In this document: positions 5,245 to 8,285 of the stretch, piece after piece | How the letters are laid out: each line of letters begins with the position of its first letter | Position numbering within the stretch: the stretch's first letter is position 1 | NCBI GenBank assembly: GCA_023136395.1 | Contig: JAGLRI010000050.1 | Coordinates: forward strand, 1-8,285 | DNA length: 8,285 bases | Origin: Candidatus Bathyarchaeota archaeon | Lineage (GTDB): Archaea > Thermoproteota > Bathyarchaeia > Bathyarchaeales > Bathyarchaeaceae | Direction of reading: 5' to 3' | Notes under the pieces: generated by a model | The model's database searches: none | Told to the model about the DNA's origin: nothing | The model's input: only the letters and a program-made list of their open reading frames with translations | Position numbers and translations under genes: made by a program

Positions 5245-6804
5245 CTAATTTTTTCTACTGATCTTTGCTGATTTTGGGTCTATTCCGTACCATTCCACCT
5301 TGTATCCTAGAGTGTCTAGAATGCTGGTAGGCCTTCTTCCACCTGCATTTTCAATGATATCTGATGCTTCAACGAGGTTGAGTTCCCCCTCTTCCAGCCT
5401 CTTTTCCAGTTTATCTCCGATTTGTTTGAGCTTAGTTTTTGTTATAAGCATATCACCCAGACGTATGTATCCATGAAACTCTTTTTCTTTAAGAACTTCA
5501 TTCATGGCATCCTTCAATACTCCCATTTTTTCGGCGAGCTCCTTTGCTTCTATAATGGATTTTTGGAGAGTGAATTCCTCACCACGGAGACGTTTGACCT
5601 GTTTCTTTACCAAACGAGCCTCCTTACTTTTGAGGTAATCTAGAATAGGACTTAAGGGAACCTTTCGATGGTAATAGATAACATTTAACTTCTTTCCAAT
5701 CCTATCCAGTTTCTGACAAGCCAGATGCCTATCTGCAACCACGATCATATCTACATCATCAACCATGTTAAGCTTCTTCACTTTCTCTTCAAGGTATTGG
5801 GGAGTCCAAAATCCCACAACCTCCATGTAAACCCTTAAATCACCTTTCTGGAAACTGAAGTCTGGGATCATAACTTGCTTACCTACAGGCAAAGGCTCAG
5901 GTTCCCTTGTTAACATCCAACCAGTGTTTAACGCCTTGAAACGGTTTGCAAAATTTTGCTCCACGAGGCTGTCATAAACCTCCGTTTTACTAGACGTTTT
6001 TTTTGCTTTCAAATATCCACCGTGTTTTAAGTTATTTAGTTCAAGGTTTAGGAGCATCCTATCCTCCCTGTAGCGGAGGATTTTGGCATTTAAACTCCAC
6101 CTTTGGCTTTGGACTATGGCGGGTAGAAGTTTAGCTATGCTTGTTCCATATCTGCGGTTGAGCTTGAATAGTGAAGTTGGACCATCCACCTTCACCTTGT
6201 ATCCACTGTTGCTTCTCCATATTGTGTAGATGAGACCCAACCACTTAATCTGTCTGAAGATATACTGCCAGTTCTCTATAACAGTGAAGGTAAGCTCCGT
6301 AGAATGGAAGAGTAGAGTCTGAGTTAAACTGAGATTGTACTGTTTCACTAATGCCTCGGGATCTATTGACACAAAGTTTTTCAAGATGAGTTCTTCATCT
6401 AGGTCTCCGTAAAGGGATACCTCTAAATCTTTCACCGTGACCCCTAATAATGTTGCTACTTGGAAGAGGAGGACCAACCTCGCTTTCTGGGTGATAGGTA
6501 ATCCCTCTTCATGTGCTATCTTGAAAACCTGTCTCCTCGCTTTAACGGGATCTATTACTGCCTTGGATTCGAATTGGCATCTCCGATCTAGAAGTACCGA
6601 GAGACCCCTGAGGTAGCGATGGTCAAAGTTTAATTCCAACCCATCCACTACCTCATTTATTTTACCTTTCTTCTTTCCCACATAATCTCTGTAGATTTTG
6701 ATGAGTAGTTTTGCAACCTCAAGGTTTTCCTTGCTTAGCTGGGCGTAGACAGGTCTTATCCTATCTCGCCACCTCCTTGTAATTAAAAGGTTACTTGGTA
6801 GCAA
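5245..6804 (-). CDS. bax1: Bax1 nuclease, partner of XPB helicase (DUF790 family)
   Basis: Structure-specific nuclease that binds the archaeal XPB helicase; the pair is thought to unwind and cut damaged DNA in archaeal nucleotide excision repair. It has 519 residues. The N-terminal part (about 1-270) is the family's XPB-binding region, with LPSNLL at the start and DGPTSLFKLNRRYGTS (207-222). The nuclease domain (about 275-385) has restriction-endonuclease-like motifs: E282 in YDSLVEQ, D315 in IPDFSF, E328 in MEVVGFW, and K341 further on. A charged helical tail follows (390-519). The start codon is TTG at 6802-6804. GAGGGAT lies five bases upstream and overlaps the xpb stop TAG, with 11 bp between genes, so translation is probably coupled. 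Gene order xpb-bax1 is the conserved archaeal arrangement, which makes the assignment firm. Confidence 0.94.
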   Translation of the reverse strand: MLPSNLLITRRWRDRIRPVYAQLSKENLEVAKLLIKIYRDYVGKKKGKINEVVDGLELNFDHRYLRGLSVLLDRRCQFESKAVIDPVKARRQVFKIAHEEGLPITQKARLVLLFQVATLLGVTVKDLEVSLYGDLDEELILKNFVSIDPEALVKQYNLSLTQTLLFHSTELTFTVIENWQYIFRQIKWLGLIYTIWRSNSGYKVKVDGPTSLFKLNRRYGTSIAKLLPAIVQSQRWSLNAKILRYREDRMLLNLELNNLKHGGYLKAKKTSSKTEVYDSLVEQNFANRFKALNTGWMLTREPEPLPVGKQVMIPDFSFQKGDLRVYMEVVGFWTPQYLEEKVKKLNMVDDVDMIVVADRHLACQKLDRIGKKLNVIYYHRKVPLSPILDYLKSKEARLVKKQVKRLRGEEFTLQKSIIEAKELAEKMGVLKDAMNEVLKEKEFHGYIRLGDMLITKTKLKQIGDKLEKRLEEGELNLVEASDIIENAGGRRPTSILDTLGYKVEWYGIDPKSAKISRKN

Positions 6805-6815
6805 AGTATATCCCT

Positions 6816-8147
6816 CTATCGATGTCTCCTCTGGCTTATCCTAGTTTCTACCGTTTCTCGAGCTACTATCTCGATGAGTTTTGCTTGCTTTCCCTTTCGT
6901 TTTCTTAGGATTCTTCCCAAACGTTGAGTGTACTCTCTACTACTTCCCGTTCCACTTAGAATGAAAGCTACTGAGGCGTCTGGTACATCGACGCCTTCGT
7001 CTAAAACCTGGGATGTTACAATAGCTCTATACTCTCCAGCCTTGAACTTTTCTAGGATTTCTTTTCTCTCTTCCCTTGGGGTTTTGTAGGTTATGGCTGG
7101 AATGAAGAAGCGACGGCTTATATTGAAAACCAATTGGTTATAGCGGGTGAAGACTAACACCTTCTCCTCAGTGTAGACCTTTAGGAATTCTCCTAACGCT
7201 TTGATCTTAGCCTCCGAGTTTAAAACAGTCTTTAGTGCTCTGTTTCGGGAGAGGAGAGCCTCCCTTGCTGCGGGGTCGCCCCCTGTTCTAATGATAAACC
7301 TCTTGAAGTCCTCCGGGCTACGAAGTTTCATCCCCTTCCTTCTCAAGTAGCTTTTGAAGACACTATATTCCTCCTCGTAGAGCCTCTGCTCCTCCGGAGT
7401 TAGATTCACTAATACCTTTTCGTATGTGTATGGGGATAGGTATTTTCCAGCTAATGCATCAACTCCAAGCTCGTATACGCGACCACCCACTAATCTCGGC
7501 AGGTCTAAGTGGCCACCATCCTCCCTTTCGTACGTTGCTGTAAGCCCCATTCTATAAGGAGCTATGTACATCTCTGCTATCTGACTGTAGCTAGGAGCCG
7601 GAAGGTGATGAACCTCGTCAAAGATAATGAACATGAACTTATCTCCTAATTGTTCAGCTCGTATGTATGCTGAATCATAAGTAGAAACTGTTATAGGCAT
7701 AAGTTTGTCCTCTCCCCCACCGTAGACCCCAACCTCCACTCCGAATTGTGTGCTTAGGTGTTGCCGCCACTGATCCAGTATGTCCAAGGTGGGAACCACA
7801 ACCAGTGTTGCAACATTCAGCTTCTCAATGGCCTTTAAGGCAATGTAGGTCTTCCCAGCAGCAGTGGGTAACACAATCACACCCTTCTTGTTTGCTTCTA
7901 ACCAAGCGTTTAAGGCGGCTTTCTGGTATGGTCTCAGCTCAACTCGACATGAAAGTTTGGAAATAGGTGGGGGGTTGGTTGCTTCGTCTCTATAGACCAT
8001 TTGGCTTCTTTTAAGGTAAGATAAAATCTCAGAGTAGTATATTGCCATAGCCCGAAAAGCACCAATTCTGGGGTCCCACTGGGCATAGGGTGTCCCAACC
8101 TCTCCTTGGATAAGAAGACTACCCCTATCATACCTTAATAGAATCAT
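6816..8147 (-). CDS. xpb: XPB-type DNA helicase (SF2, archaeal ERCC3 homologue)
   Basis: ATP-dependent 3'-5' DNA helicase/translocase for DNA repair, acting with Bax1. Numbering from the upstream ATG at 8160-8162 (448 residues), a damage-recognition domain (about 6-70) precedes the Q-like motif LRPYQ (76-80). Next come Walker A PTAAGKT (99-105), STYDSA (160-165), DEVHH (182-186), TAT (208-210) and the XPB-specific RED motif (213-215). An insertion (about 250-310) matching the thumb region is followed by helicase domain 2: VLVFTR (335-340), SQVLDEGVDVPDA (384-396) and QRLGRILR (413-420). Walker A has Ala where Gly is usual. I place the start at the sixth codon (ATG 8145-8147, 443 residues): it matches the short N-terminus of Archaeoglobus XPB as I recall it, GTGAT precedes it, and the TATA element lies 33 bp upstream. 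The first ATG remains possible. Confidence 0.95.
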   Translation of the reverse strand: MILLRYDRGSLLIQGEVGTPYAQWDPRIGAFRAMAIYYSEILSYLKRSQMVYRDEATNPPPISKLSCRVELRPYQKAALNAWLEANKKGVIVLPTAAGKTYIALKAIEKLNVATLVVVPTLDILDQWRQHLSTQFGVEVGVYGGGEDKLMPITVSTYDSAYIRAEQLGDKFMFIIFDEVHHLPAPSYSQIAEMYIAPYRMGLTATYEREDGGHLDLPRLVGGRVYELGVDALAGKYLSPYTYEKVLVNLTPEEQRLYEEEYSVFKSYLRRKGMKLRSPEDFKRFIIRTGGDPAAREALLSRNRALKTVLNSEAKIKALGEFLKVYTEEKVLVFTRYNQLVFNISRRFFIPAITYKTPREERKEILEKFKAGEYRAIVTSQVLDEGVDVPDASVAFILSGTGSSREYTQRLGRILRKRKGKQAKLIEIVARETVETRISQRRHR

Positions 8148-8175
8148 GTAATCACTCAACATTATCTTTTCACGA

Positions 8176-8184
8176 TTTTAATAA
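8176..8184 (-). promoter_or_regulatory. TATA-like element of the xpb-bax1 unit
   Basis: TTATTAAAA on the minus strand is centred 33 bp before the ATG at 8147 and only 18 bp before the ATG at 8162. The normal TATA spacing predicts transcription from about 8154, which would leave the first ATG outside the mRNA and favours the second. Confidence 0.35.
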
Positions 8185-8251
8185 TTCTCTTAGAACTCAT
8201 TAAACGAAGTGGGGCTTGGTTGGCTTGATGTCATTTCTGAACATTCATATT

Positions 8252-8285
8252 TTGAAATTTTTAGCTAGTTAGCTAAGCTTTTCAA
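8252..8285. repeat. 34-bp imperfect inverted repeat upstream of xpb
   Basis: Arms of 16 bases (TTGAAATTTTTAGCTA and TAGCTAAGCTTTTCAA) pair at 13 of 16 positions around a 2-base centre; the inner seven base pairs (TTAGCTA/TAGCTAA) are perfect. It reaches the last base of the window and may extend further. It could be an operator, or the terminator hairpin of a neighbouring gene outside the window. Confidence 0.5.

Noticed and set aside
5422..5643. 73-codon + strand frame inside bax1
   Set aside because: Antisense to a conserved coding region, with no start signal and unlikely composition (Phe/Leu/Thr-rich).
7748..8131. Open frames opposite to, and out of frame with, the start of xpb
   Set aside because: Both overlap conserved helicase motifs in the xpb frame and show no family features.

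Overview
The window looks archaeal. Four things support this: an XPB-type helicase gene followed directly by its archaeal partner nuclease Bax1, an archaeal-style Hsp20, TATA-box-like promoters, and ribosome sites built on GGTG. AT-richness and gene content would fit a member of the TACK group such as Bathyarchaeia, but nothing here fixes the lineage.

Layout. The left part reads on the + strand: an Hsp20 chaperone whose reading frame is still open at the window edge (2-565); a small ThiS/MoaD-like beta-grasp protein that appears split in two frames (665-862 and 828-1052); a single-domain cupin (1153-1524); and glpX, class II fructose-1,6-bisphosphatase (1748-2746). Convergent with glpX lies a minus-strand block: tRNA-Cys(GCA) (4026-4100), an unidentified 62-residue ORF (3770-3958) and nadA, quinolinate synthase (2782-3708). 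A gene-poor stretch (4101-4528) leads to a small Cys-rich ORF on the + strand (4529-4747) with a strong ribosome site. The right part is minus strand: xpb (6816-8147 or 8162), bax1 (5245-6804) and a second cupin (4798-5133 or 5142).

How genes work together. The clear functional unit is xpb-bax1: 11 bp separate the genes, the bax1 ribosome site overlaps the xpb stop, and the products form a known helicase-nuclease pair for DNA repair. nadA makes quinolinate for NAD synthesis; no other NAD gene is in the window. glpX supplies the gluconeogenic phosphatase step. The remaining genes look like ordinary housekeeping or small uncharacterised genes.

No mobile element, CRISPR array or defence island is visible. 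The points most worth a second look are the frame-split beta-grasp gene, the Cys-rich small ORF with an overlapping upstream micro-ORF, a palindrome at the nadA promoter, and a 34-bp dyad at the right edge upstream of xpb.
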